Of a stretch of 32,778 nucleotides of DNA, positions 7,668-16,061 are shown piece after piece; within the stretch, counting starts at the first letter, position 1; each line of letters opens with the position of its first letter. This DNA is from an uncultured Clostridia bacterium. GTDB lineage: Bacteria; Bacillota; Clostridia; Oscillospirales; Acutalibacteraceae. The translations under genes and the position numbers were made by a program. The stretch is taken from the NCBI GenBank assembly GCA_945983355.1, contig CAMFSU010000049.1, positions 1-32,778 on the forward strand, read 5' to 3'. Below the pieces are notes generated by a model that saw only the letters and a list, made by a program, of their open reading frames with translations, searched no databases and was not told the DNA's origin.

Positions 7668-10070
7668 ATGACTAAGCTTTCAAGCACAAAGCTTGCCACA
7701 CTTATAGAAAAAAAGCTGTCCCACAATTTTGGCGTTTCACCCGCCCAAGCATCTGACGAGCTTTTTTATAAAGCAAGTGTTTTAACACTGCTTGATATTA
7801 TGAAGGAACGCAGAAGCGAATTTAAAAAAGCTACTGCCGAGCAACAGGCAAAAACCGTTTACTATTTAAGTATGGAATTTTTGATGGGCCGTTCCTTTAA
7901 AAATAACCTTTTTAATATGGATTTAACCTCTACCATGGAAAAGGCATTAGCAAGGTTTGGCGTAAAGCTTGAAAACCTTTACGAATTAGAGCCCGACGCA
8001 GGTCTTGGTAACGGCGGTCTTGGTCGACTTGCTGCCTGCTTCTTGGATGCCCTTTCAAGCGGTGGATATTCCGCTATGGGCTATTGCATAAATTATGAGC
8101 TTGGCATTTTCCGTCAAAAGCTTGTTGACGGCTGGCAGACCGAAATGCCTGACTTTTGGCTTCCCGGCGGCGGCGTTTGGCTTGAAGCTCGACCCGGCTC
8201 TGCTGTGGATGTAAACTTTGACGGCTATATTAACGAATGGTGGGAAAACGGCTATCACCATATTGAACACTGCGACTATCAAACCGTTCGCGCCGTACCC
8301 TATGACCTTATGGTTGCAGGTAAGGACGGTAAAACCATTAACGCCCTTCGCCTTTGGAGTGCGGAATGTCGCGATTTTGATATGTCGGCATTTAACCAAG
8401 GTGACTATGTACGTGCTATCGAACAGCGTGCAATGGCTGAAACCATTTCAAAGGTATTATACCCTGCTGACAACCATTATGAAGGTAAATCGTTGCGACT
8501 TCGCCAACAATATTTCTTGGTGTCAGCATCAATTCAGGATATTTTGCACCGCCATTTGCGCACCTATAACACGCTTGACAATTTGCCCGACAAGGTGGCA
8601 ATTCATATTAACGATACCCACCCAACGCTTTCTATTCCCGAGCTTATGAGATTTTTGCTTGATGAATGTGGCTACACTTGGGAGGATGCTTGGGCACTTG
8701 TTACCAAAACAGTTGCCTATACCAATCACACCATTATGCAGGAAGCTCTTGAATGCTGGTCCGAAGGACTTATTAAAGAACGTCTTCCCCGCATTTATCA
8801 AATTATTAAAGAAATTGACAGGCGTTGGCGCCAAGAGGTTATTGAAAAAACAGGCGATTTGGGCCTTGCTGAACGCACAAGCGTTATTTCAAACGGTGTT
8901 GTCAGAATGGCAAACCTTTGCTGTGCAACCTGTCACACCGTAAACGGCGTTTCAAAGCTTCACAGTAAAATTTTGGTTGACGAATTATTCAAGGATTATG
9001 TTCGCTTGTCACCCGATAAATTTACAAATGTTACAAACGGTATTGCACACAGGCGTTGGCTTTGCTGCGCCAATCCCGAGCTTACATCTTTCTTAACCGA
9101 CACCATTGGCGATGACTTTATTAAGGATGCAAGAAACCTTGAAAAGCTTATGGCATTTAAGGACGATAAAGCCGTTACTGACAAGCTGAATGAAATTAAG
9201 CTGCATAACAAACAACGCTTTGCAAAATATATTAAGGATGAAACAGGCATTATTTTAAACCCTGATTCTATTTTTGATATGCAGGTTAAGCGCCTTCACG
9301 AATATAAGCGCCAACACCTTAATGTTTTAAACATTATAAGCGAATACCAGTTTATTAAAAACAACCCCAACGCCCCCTTTACACCAAAAACCTATATCTT
9401 TGGCGCAAAGGCAGCACCAGGTTATCTTTTTGCTAAACAGGTTATTCAAATGATTTATAAGCTTTCCTGTCTGCTTGAAAACGACCCCGATGTTAAGGAT
9501 AAGCTTAAAATCTTATTCCTTGAAAATTACCGCGTTACTATGGCAGAGCTTATGATTCCCTCTGCCGACATTAGTGAACAAATTTCACTTGCTTCTACCG
9601 AAGCCAGCGGTACAGGTAATATGAAGCTTATGATGAACGGTGCAATCACCTTGGGTACCGAAGATGGCGCAAATGTTGAAATTCACAGTGAGGTTGGGGA
9701 TGACAACATTATCATTTTCGGTATGCAAACACCTGAGGTTTTGCGTTTGCAAAAGCAGGGTTACAACCCGTATGAATATTATAACAATAACGAAACTTTA
9801 CGCGAGGCCTTGGACTTTATTGGCAAGGGCTTTGGCGGTATGAATTTTGACAGCATTTATCATTCGCTTAAAAATCACGATAATTATATGGCTTTGGCCG
9901 ACTTTGCTGATTATCAGTCAGCCCAAAGAAAAGCAACCGAGCTTTATAACGACCGTGATACTTGGAACAAGATGTCACTTGTAAACATTGCAAAATCAGG
10001 CGTGTTTGCGGCTGACCGTTCTATTGAAGATTATGCGCGTGATATTTGGCACATTAAACCGGTTGAGTAA
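7668..10070 (+). CDS. glgP: Glycogen/maltodextrin phosphorylase
   Basis: An 800-residue GT35 phosphorylase that releases glucose 1-phosphate from alpha-1,4-glucan ends using phosphate and pyridoxal phosphate. Family signatures run the whole length: YYLSMEFLMGR near residue 65, LGNGGLGRLAACFLDA near 107, HINDTHP near 310, KRLHEYKRQ near 540, and the cofactor site EASGTGNMKLMMNGA with the Schiff-base lysine at K653. The start has GGAGATG at the proper distance. It is followed two bases later by a GH13 enzyme, so linear chains and branched or short dextrins are probably handled by one transcript. Glycogen versus maltodextrin preference cannot be decided from sequence. Confidence 0.97.
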   Translation: MTKLSSTKLATLIEKKLSHNFGVSPAQASDELFYKASVLTLLDIMKERRSEFKKATAEQQAKTVYYLSMEFLMGRSFKNNLFNMDLTSTMEKALARFGVKLENLYELEPDAGLGNGGLGRLAACFLDALSSGGYSAMGYCINYELGIFRQKLVDGWQTEMPDFWLPGGGVWLEARPGSAVDVNFDGYINEWWENGYHHIEHCDYQTVRAVPYDLMVAGKDGKTINALRLWSAECRDFDMSAFNQGDYVRAIEQRAMAETISKVLYPADNHYEGKSLRLRQQYFLVSASIQDILHRHLRTYNTLDNLPDKVAIHINDTHPTLSIPELMRFLLDECGYTWEDAWALVTKTVAYTNHTIMQEALECWSEGLIKERLPRIYQIIKEIDRRWRQEVIEKTGDLGLAERTSVISNGVVRMANLCCATCHTVNGVSKLHSKILVDELFKDYVRLSPDKFTNVTNGIAHRRWLCCANPELTSFLTDTIGDDFIKDARNLEKLMAFKDDKAVTDKLNEIKLHNKQRFAKYIKDETGIILNPDSIFDMQVKRLHEYKRQHLNVLNIISEYQFIKNNPNAPFTPKTYIFGAKAAPGYLFAKQVIQMIYKLSCLLENDPDVKDKLKILFLENYRVTMAELMIPSADISEQISLASTEASGTGNMKLMMNGAITLGTEDGANVEIHSEVGDDNIIIFGMQTPEVLRLQKQGYNPYEYYNNNETLREALDFIGKGFGGMNFDSIYHSLKNHDNYMALADFADYQSAQRKATELYNDRDTWNKMSLVNIAKSGVFAADRSIEDYARDIWHIKPVE

Positions 10071-10072
10071 TT

Positions 10073-11947
10073 ATGAATTATTATCCTTTTGATTCGCGAA
10101 ATTTATCTTATAAAAGCAAGCTTGGTGCCTTAGCCGAAGGGGAAACCCTTCGGCTTAGGTTGCTTTTGCCCGAATGGGAAAAAATAAGCCGTGCGTATTT
10201 GCTTATTCGCAACGATAATACAGGCAATTTAGATAAAATAATGATGAAAAAGGCCGAAAAGTGTGACGATTACTGCTTTTGGGAATGTGACATTTCCTTA
10301 AAAGAGGGTATTTATTGGTATTCCTTTAAATATAACACCGTCGACACCGAATTTTATGTAACAAAATTTGACCATTCGTTAGGTAAGGTGGCGGGTGACG
10401 GCAGCTGGTGGCAGTTGACCGTTTATAACAAAAGCTATACCACACCGAAATGGCTTGATGGCGGTATAATTTATCAAATCTTCCCCGACCGTTTTTATAA
10501 TTCCAAAAAAGTTAAAAAGGACGTCCCAACCGACAGATATATGTGTGATAATTGGGACAAGACCCCCGAATACAAACCGCAAACCGATAAAAATAACCCA
10601 AAATTTTTGGGTAATGACTATTATGGCGGTGACTTAAAGGGTATTCAGCAAAAGCTGCCTTATCTTAAAAAATTGGGGGTTAACTGCATTTATTTAAACC
10701 CAATTTTTGAGGCACACTCAAACCACCGCTATAACACCGCAAATTATATGAAAATTGACCCTGTTTTAGGGGACGAAAAAGACCTTAAAGCGCTTATAAA
10801 AGCCGCTGAAAAACTAGAAATTTATATTATTTTAGACGGTGTTTTTTCTCACACGGGGGATGACAGCATTTATTTTAATAAGTATAACCGTTACGACTGT
10901 GTTGGGGCATATAACAGTGATGAGTCTCCCTATCGCAGCTGGTATGATTTTGGCGAAACCCATGACGATTATGAATCCTGGTGGGGCATTAAAACCTTGC
11001 CCGAAACCAAGGAAAATGACCCCCATTTTTCAAAATATATCACAGGCGAAAAGGGTGTTATACGCCATTGGCTTAATTTGGGTATTAAGGGCTTTCGTTT
11101 GGATGTTGCAGATGAATTACCCGACCATTTTTTAGACAAGGTGCGTGTGGCTGTAAAAGCCGACAGCAGCGAAAACTTTTTACTGGGTGAAGTTTGGGAG
11201 GATGCCACAAACAAAATAAGCTATAACGCCCGCCGCAGATTTTTGCGTGGCAAGCAGCTTGATTCGGTTATGAATTATCCCTTTGCAAATGCTATTATAA
11301 GATATTTGAAGGGTGGCAATTCCCGTGATTTAATTGACACCGTGCTTGAAATTTTAGAAAATTATCCGCCGCAAGCGGTTAAGCTTTTGATGAATCATAT
11401 TGGCACACACGACACGCCACGAATTTTAACCGTTTTGGGCAGTGATAACGACAATTACTCCACCGACCGTGAGTGGCAAGCAAACCAAACCTTAACCGAC
11501 GAGCAGTATAAAAAAGCTGTATCGCTTTTAAAGGTTGCTGCAATTTTACAATATACGCTTCCCGGTGTGCCGTCGCTTTATTACGGCGACGAGGCAGGAC
11601 TTACAGGTTATGGCGACCCGTTCTGCCGCCGTGCATACCCTTGGGGCAAAGAAGATAAAGACCTTTTAAAATTTTATCAAAAGCTCGGTCAGTTCAGGCG
11701 TTCATCCGATGCCTTTAAGTCGGGTGAATTTATCCCCTTTTATGCAAACTTTGGTGAAATCGCCTATATGCGAAAATCTGAAAGCGAAACCGTGCTTATT
11801 GCCTGCACCCGTTGGCACGAAAGCACAGCCATTACCGTGCCAAAAGAATTTGACAATGCCGAGGTTGTTTTCGGCCAAAAATCAAATGACGGGGTGTTAA
11901 CCCTTGAGCCGTTCGGTTTTACAGTATTAAAGCTTAAAAATAATTAA
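10073..11947 (+). CDS. GH13 alpha-glucan hydrolase (neopullulanase / alpha-glycosidase type)
   Basis: A 624-residue protein with no signal peptide, so probably cytoplasmic. Residues 1-125 form a beta-rich N-terminal domain like those of neopullulanases. The (beta/alpha)8 domain begins at GGIIYQIFPDRFYN (130-143). Conserved regions are region I D255-GVFS-H260, region II GFRLDVADE with nucleophile D344, region III LLGEVWED with acid/base E373, and region IV HIGTHDTPR with D447. All catalytic residues are present. It is probably an intracellular maltodextrin or pullulan hydrolase/debrancher working with the phosphorylase two bases upstream. Exact bond specificity is open. Confidence 0.9.
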   Translation: MNYYPFDSRNLSYKSKLGALAEGETLRLRLLLPEWEKISRAYLLIRNDNTGNLDKIMMKKAEKCDDYCFWECDISLKEGIYWYSFKYNTVDTEFYVTKFDHSLGKVAGDGSWWQLTVYNKSYTTPKWLDGGIIYQIFPDRFYNSKKVKKDVPTDRYMCDNWDKTPEYKPQTDKNNPKFLGNDYYGGDLKGIQQKLPYLKKLGVNCIYLNPIFEAHSNHRYNTANYMKIDPVLGDEKDLKALIKAAEKLEIYIILDGVFSHTGDDSIYFNKYNRYDCVGAYNSDESPYRSWYDFGETHDDYESWWGIKTLPETKENDPHFSKYITGEKGVIRHWLNLGIKGFRLDVADELPDHFLDKVRVAVKADSSENFLLGEVWEDATNKISYNARRRFLRGKQLDSVMNYPFANAIIRYLKGGNSRDLIDTVLEILENYPPQAVKLLMNHIGTHDTPRILTVLGSDNDNYSTDREWQANQTLTDEQYKKAVSLLKVAAILQYTLPGVPSLYYGDEAGLTGYGDPFCRRAYPWGKEDKDLLKFYQKLGQFRRSSDAFKSGEFIPFYANFGEIAYMRKSESETVLIACTRWHESTAITVPKEFDNAEVVFGQKSNDGVLTLEPFGFTVLKLKNN

Positions 11948-11953
11948 AAAATA

Positions 11954-11982
11954 AAAACCGCAAGATTTATTCTTGCGGTTTT
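11954..11982. terminator. Bidirectional terminator between the GH13 gene and the plsC-like gene
   Basis: AAAACCGCAAGA-TTTAT-TCTTGCGGTTTT is a perfect 12-pair hairpin with A and T tracts on opposite sides. On the minus strand its 5' arm encodes the last codons of the acyltransferase and the stop codon lies in the loop, a compact convergent arrangement. Confidence 0.88.
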
Positions 11983-12803
11983 CTTATTTCATTATACGCT
12001 TTTTCCATTTTTTCGTAAAGCATTGCGCCAAGCTCGACAGTGTTCATACCCTCGTACTGTTCGGGGTAAACAACATCGGCAATTTTAAAATCAATAACTG
12101 TTTTTCTTCTAAACATATTTTTTGGTATTTGGCGGGTGTTGTTAATTACACAAACGACTATTGGTGCATTGGTCTTTAAAGCAATTTTAAAAACGCCGTT
12201 TCTAAAGGGCAACATCTCACACGAAGGGCTCGCATAACCTTCGGGGAAAACACCGATAGACGCCTTGTCGCTTTTAATAATGCGGATTGCCTCAATAATT
12301 GTCTTGGCGGCCTCGCGGTCGTTTTCGCGGTCAATAAAAAGACCGTAAAGCTTGTGCATTGCCTTGGCAATAAGATTTAATTCTTTTATTATATCTTTTT
12401 TACCGATATACCCGATTTCAACCTTATTAAAAACCGACATTAAAATAACGGGGTCAAAGTCAAACTGGTGGTTGCAAATAAAAAGCATTCGCTTGTCTTT
12501 TGGGATGTCGTCAGGGCTCATACCGGTAACATTGATTTTAACCCTTGCAAGTGTAATTATCATGGGCAAGGATATATTAACAATAAAACGGTAAAATTTA
12601 GCACCCTTTTCCCTGTCGGATTTTAAGCTTACAGGCACAAAAGCCAATATAAGCAGTAAAATGTGCGAAATAATGAAACCAACAAAAAAGCCGACAAACA
12701 TTAGCGGCACAGCCCACCAAGAATAGCTTTGCCTGAATATGTCAAAAAAGTTATTTAAAATGGGTAATAGTGCGGCTGATAAAATTAAGTAAAAATATAA
12801 CAC
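11967..12803 (-). CDS. plsC: 1-acyl-glycerol-3-phosphate acyltransferase family protein (PlsC-like)
   Basis: A 278-residue membrane acyltransferase for phosphatidic acid synthesis. Hydrophobic segments lie at about 2-20 and 30-58. The catalytic HX4D motif is NHQFDFD (H112 to D117), followed by a GYIGKKDI block, the FPEG motif (VFPEGYASPS) near residue 188, and a PIVVCVIN block. The start is GTG 12803, nine bases after GAGGT; no ATG is better placed. It is the last gene of the long minus-strand array, 12 bases after the miniprotein stop, and shares the array with pgsA. Some PlsC homologues use other acceptors, so the substrate is likely rather than certain. Confidence 0.85.
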   Translation of the reverse strand: MLYFYLILSAALLPILNNFFDIFRQSYSWWAVPLMFVGFFVGFIISHILLLILAFVPVSLKSDREKGAKFYRFIVNISLPMIITLARVKINVTGMSPDDIPKDKRMLFICNHQFDFDPVILMSVFNKVEIGYIGKKDIIKELNLIAKAMHKLYGLFIDRENDREAAKTIIEAIRIIKSDKASIGVFPEGYASPSCEMLPFRNGVFKIALKTNAPIVVCVINNTRQIPKNMFRRKTVIDFKIADVVYPEQYEGMNTVELGAMLYEKMEKAYNEIRKPQE

Positions 12804-12815
12804 AATAAATATACC

Positions 12816-12995
12816 TCAATTTTGTTTGCGAACAATGGAATATTCGTCATAAAAATTAAAATAGGGACATTCAAATTTGGGCGAGGACAAAAAGCGTTGC
12901 ATTTCATCCTCATCCAAATTTACATTACAATAATAGCAGTCATCTATATCATCATAAACATAGTTAGAGCAGTTTTCACAGTTTGCCGATGCCAC
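12816..12995 (-). CDS. 59-residue cysteine-rich small protein, DUF6472-like
   Basis: A 59-codon frame starting with GTG at 12995 and ending TGA at 12816. It has paired cysteines C6-x2-C9 and C20-x2-C23, an acidic block NLDEDEMQRFL, then C43-P-Y-F and an end of YSIVRKQN. This pattern matches my memory of the DUF6472 family of Clostridia. Four or five cysteines suggest a small metal-binding (zinc-ribbon-like) protein. The start overlaps the LCP stop by one base (TAGTG), and the stop overlaps the region of the plsC-like ribosome binding site, so it is translated within the operon. No function is known to me. Confidence 0.82.
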   Translation of the reverse strand: MASANCENCSNYVYDDIDDCYYCNVNLDEDEMQRFLSSPKFECPYFNFYDEYSIVRKQN

Positions 12996-14491
12996 TATTC
13001 TTCACCGCCTTGTTCTTCACTAGATACTGGTGGAGTATCCTCATCGCCACCTTCATTTTTGCTGTTTTCATCATTTGGGGTATTTGACTCGGATTCTTCA
13101 GGTGTGGAAGTATCAGGATTTGAGACATCGGGATTTGAAACATCAGGATTTGAGACATCGGGATTTGAAACATCGGGTTCATCGGCAGATGGCTCGGATG
13201 TTTCGGGCTCCTCAATCGACGGTTCAGAAGTATTAGGTGTAGAGGTAGAGGGTTTTGAAATTATGCCCGCACCGCTTGTTTCGTTTCTATACCAATCGTT
13301 TTTCTCGACACCGTTTTGTGCGATATAATCTTCAGGGGTTATATTATCATAAAAATAAGCGTGTAAAATCTTACTTGCATATGAAAGGTCATAATAAACA
13401 CAGTCGCCCACACCCTTAATATTAAGACCTCTCATCATATAGCTGTCAAGCGGCACGCGTGACTGTGAAAAGGTTGGAGATTTAAGCAAAACATCAAAAG
13501 CAAGCCCCATAATTTCGCTGTAAGAAAGCGAGGTTTGGGTATAAGGCATTAACGCCTTAGCAAGCTTAATATATTCGCTTTTCTTCATTGTAAGGGCTTT
13601 ATTGAAAAGCTGCTCCATTACATAGCGTTGACGGTCGGTTCGGCCATAGTCGTTATTTGTGCCCCAAACATTTTTGGTTTTGCGAATACGAGAATATGCA
13701 ACCGCCTGTATGCCGTTTAAGTGTTGTTTGCCCGCAGTATGAATATAATACTTTTGGGGATCTTTGCCAAGGTTTTGGCAAATTTCTTTAATACATCCGT
13801 TAAGGGCATAAATGCTCTTACTAATAGGCACAACCTCACCCTTGACAAGCTCAACATCAATACCGCCGACAGCATCTATGATTTCAGCCATACCGTAAAA
13901 ATTAACGGTAGCATATTCTGAAATATCAAGCCCGAAATTTTGGTTTAGGGTTTTAATTGCAAGCTCAGGGCTATTAGCGTAAGCCGAATTGATTTTGCGG
14001 TATTTTATTTGACCGCGTTGCTCAATTTTAACCAATGTATCACGAACGATAGAAACAAGCTTAACCGTTTTAAGCTCGGTATTTATACTTAAAACCATTA
14101 TCGAGTCAGAATTACCCTTAAAGCTTTTGCTTCTTGAATCAATACCGAAAAGCGCGATATTTATAACCTTTTTGTCAACAACATTCTCGAAACCCAAATC
14201 TTCGGGGTTGTCGGTAATATCGTTATAGTTATAGTTAAATATGTTAAATAAAACACCAAAGGCAATAGCAAAAACCAAAATCAAAGCAGTAAGCACGATT
14301 AAGGTTTTTTTGGTTTTTGGTTTAAGTGACTTAAAGGCATGTCCTATTTTCTGAAAAAAGCCCATAACACCACGCTTTTTCTTTACAAAATGCTTGCCTT
14401 TAAGGTTGGCACTTGTAGATGAAACATCAACAAAATCATTATTCATTTTAGAACTGGAAATAATATCTTCAAAATCTTTTCTTTCTTCCAT
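12995..14491 (-). CDS. LCP (LytR-CpsA-Psr) family cell-wall ligase
   Basis: LCP proteins move lipid-linked anionic polymers onto peptidoglycan outside the membrane. This 498-residue protein has a cytoplasmic N-terminus of about 60 residues, one transmembrane helix (62-87) and an extracellular LCP domain. Typical blocks are INIALFGIDSR, SDSIMVLSIN, SIVRDTLV, INSAYA, VGGIDVEL and AYSRIRKTK...DYGRTDRQR. The last 90 residues form a Ser/Pro/Glu/Asp-rich tail with tandem NPDVS repeats, probably disordered in the wall. AAAGGTGG precedes the ATG. It follows rsmI by 14 bases. Which polymer it attaches is unknown. Confidence 0.93.
   Translation of the reverse strand: MEERKDFEDIISSSKMNNDFVDVSSTSANLKGKHFVKKKRGVMGFFQKIGHAFKSLKPKTKKTLIVLTALILVFAIAFGVLFNIFNYNYNDITDNPEDLGFENVVDKKVINIALFGIDSRSKSFKGNSDSIMVLSINTELKTVKLVSIVRDTLVKIEQRGQIKYRKINSAYANSPELAIKTLNQNFGLDISEYATVNFYGMAEIIDAVGGIDVELVKGEVVPISKSIYALNGCIKEICQNLGKDPQKYYIHTAGKQHLNGIQAVAYSRIRKTKNVWGTNNDYGRTDRQRYVMEQLFNKALTMKKSEYIKLAKALMPYTQTSLSYSEIMGLAFDVLLKSPTFSQSRVPLDSYMMRGLNIKGVGDCVYYDLSYASKILHAYFYDNITPEDYIAQNGVEKNDWYRNETSGAGIISKPSTSTPNTSEPSIEEPETSEPSADEPDVSNPDVSNPDVSNPDVSNPDTSTPEESESNTPNDENSKNEGGDEDTPPVSSEEQGGEE
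13112..13171. repeat. In-frame tandem repeat in the LCP tail (15-bp unit, two identical 30-bp pairs)
   Basis: Four copies of a 15-base unit encode NPDVS on the minus strand. Copies 1 and 3 are identical (ATCAGGATTTGAGAC), and copies 2 and 4 are identical (ATCGGGATTTGAAAC), so the array is an exact duplication of a 30-base block. Being in multiples of three, it can grow or shrink without breaking the frame. Confidence 0.92.
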
Positions 14492-14505
14492 TTTTATACC
14501 ACCTT

Positions 14506-15327
14506 TTAGTCAAGCAGTTGTTTGTAAATTTCGCCCTTTTTTTGATTTGTAAGGGCTGCGGCTTCCTTTGCCGCCATTGAGGTTGATTTACCCTCGTCTA
14601 TAAGCTGCTTTGCTATTTTAACAGCATCATCTAATGTGTATTCAGGGGGCTCTTCCTCAGCGCCCGAAACAATAAGCACAAATTCACCACGAGGTGCATT
14701 TTCGTTAAAATAATTAAGTGCATCCGAAAATGTGGTGTGCATTACCGTTTCATGCAGCTTTGTAAGCTCACGCACCACCGCAATTTTTCGGTTGCCAAAA
14801 TATTCAAGCATATCCGAAAGGGTGGCACAAAGCTTATGCGGTGCCTCGTAAAAAATCATTGTGCGGGTTTCACGCTTTAAACCCTCTAAATGCTGGCGGC
14901 GACCGATTTTGTTCATTGTTATAAAGCCCTCGAAACAAAAGCGTCCGCTTGGCATACCCGAAATTGCAAGCGCGGTAATTAGCGCGCTCGGCCCCGGAAC
15001 CGATTCAACCTCTACCCCGTTTTCGTATGCCTGTCGCACCAAATCTTCACCCGGGTCGGAAATTGCAGGCATACCCGCATCTGACAAAAGCGCACAGGTT
15101 TCACCTTTTAAAAGGCGCTCAATAATAAGATTTCCTTTTGAATTTTTATTATGCTCGTAATAAGCGAGCATTTCTTTTTTTATACCAAAATGATTTAAAA
15201 GCTTTACTGTAACACGGGTGTCCTCTACCGCTAAAAAGTCAGCATTTTTTAGTGTTTCGATTGCTCGGGGTGAAAAGTCGGACAAATTGCCAATAGGCGT
15301 GCCGACTACATAAAGCTTACCGCTCAC
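14506..15327 (-). CDS. rsmI: 16S rRNA (cytidine1402-2'-O)-methyltransferase
   Basis: RsmI adds the 2'-O-methyl group to C1402 in the ribosomal decoding centre. The 273-residue protein has all signature blocks of the tetrapyrrole-methylase fold: LYVVGTPIGNLSDFSPRAI at the N-terminus, AVEDTR, LLSDAGMPAISDPG, VPGPSALITALAISG and FYEAPHKL. The start is GTG 15327, embedded in a four-base GTGA overlap with the upstream TrmN6-like gene. This order (methyltransferase then rsmI) is common in Firmicutes and indicates coupled translation. Confidence 0.95.
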   Translation of the reverse strand: MSGKLYVVGTPIGNLSDFSPRAIETLKNADFLAVEDTRVTVKLLNHFGIKKEMLAYYEHNKNSKGNLIIERLLKGETCALLSDAGMPAISDPGEDLVRQAYENGVEVESVPGPSALITALAISGMPSGRFCFEGFITMNKIGRRQHLEGLKRETRTMIFYEAPHKLCATLSDMLEYFGNRKIAVVRELTKLHETVMHTTFSDALNYFNENAPRGEFVLIVSGAEEEPPEYTLDDAVKIAKQLIDEGKSTSMAAKEAAALTNQKKGEIYKQLLD

Positions 15328-16061
15328 CTTAAATATGCCTCCTTATAACTTCCGTAAATTTTAATCATTTCATCCGAAAAATTGCCATTTTCTTCAATGT
15401 AAAGGTTGGGGTCAATTCTCATTCCGCTTTTACCGCAGCGCCTGCCCTCTACCAAAACAAGCCACGGCTCCTCGCCCTTTCGTTGACACACAAGGCGAAG
15501 TCTTTTGGGCTCAATTTTATTATCGCTCATAAGCTTTAAAAGCTCGCAAAGGCGTTCGGGGCGGTGGCATATACAAAGCCGACCGCTTGTTTGTAAAAGC
15601 TTTGCCGAAACCTTTATAATATCCTCAAGCGAGCATTCGATTTCGTGACGGGCAACCTTTTGGCGCTCGTTAGGGTTTTGAAGCCCTGCGCCCTTTGCCT
15701 TATAGGGCGGATTACAGGTCACAAGGGTGTGACAGCCAAAGGGCAGCTTGCCCTTTAAATCATTTAAATCTGAATTTATAAATTCTATATTTGAAAGCTT
15801 TAAATCTTCCTTGGTTTTTTGTGCCAAAGCTATTGCTTCACAGCTTATATCAACACCGACTGCCGTCTCTAAATTGCCGTCTCTTAACATTAAAAGCGGA
15901 ATTATACCACAGCCGGTGCCCAAGTCCACCATTTTATCCTTTTTGGTGGCTTTTGCAAAATTTGAAAGCAAAATGGCATCGGTACCGAAGGTGTGGTTTC
16001 CCGACACCCACAGCCCATATTCATTACCCAAGGGTTCAAATTTTGTTATACTCTGCTCCAT
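15324..16061 (-). CDS. trmN6: TrmN6/YfiC-like N6-adenine methyltransferase (tRNA1-Val A37 type)
   Basis: A 245-residue class I methyltransferase. Motif I is MVDLGTGCGIIPLLML (44-59), and the catalytic NPPY (117-120, CNPPYKAKGAG) is typical of N6-adenine methylation. The N-terminus DAILLSNFAKA and the C-terminus fit the YfiC/TrmN6 group annotated as tRNA1(Val) adenine-37 methyltransferase. It overlaps the 3' end of cysS by 16 bases and rsmI by four, deep inside the long operon. The specific tRNA target is known only from E. coli and is inferred here. Confidence 0.85.
   Translation of the reverse strand: MEQSITKFEPLGNEYGLWVSGNHTFGTDAILLSNFAKATKKDKMVDLGTGCGIIPLLMLRDGNLETAVGVDISCEAIALAQKTKEDLKLSNIEFINSDLNDLKGKLPFGCHTLVTCNPPYKAKGAGLQNPNERQKVARHEIECSLEDIIKVSAKLLQTSGRLCICHRPERLCELLKLMSDNKIEPKRLRLVCQRKGEEPWLVLVEGRRCGKSGMRIDPNLYIEENGNFSDEMIKIYGSYKEAYLR

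Noticed and set aside
12822-13328. Plus-strand frame of 168 codons rich in GFETS repeats
   Set aside because: It is the complement of the LCP gene's repeat tail and the small cysteine protein. No ribosome binding site or promoter is seen, and the repetition is explained by the minus-strand NPDVS units.
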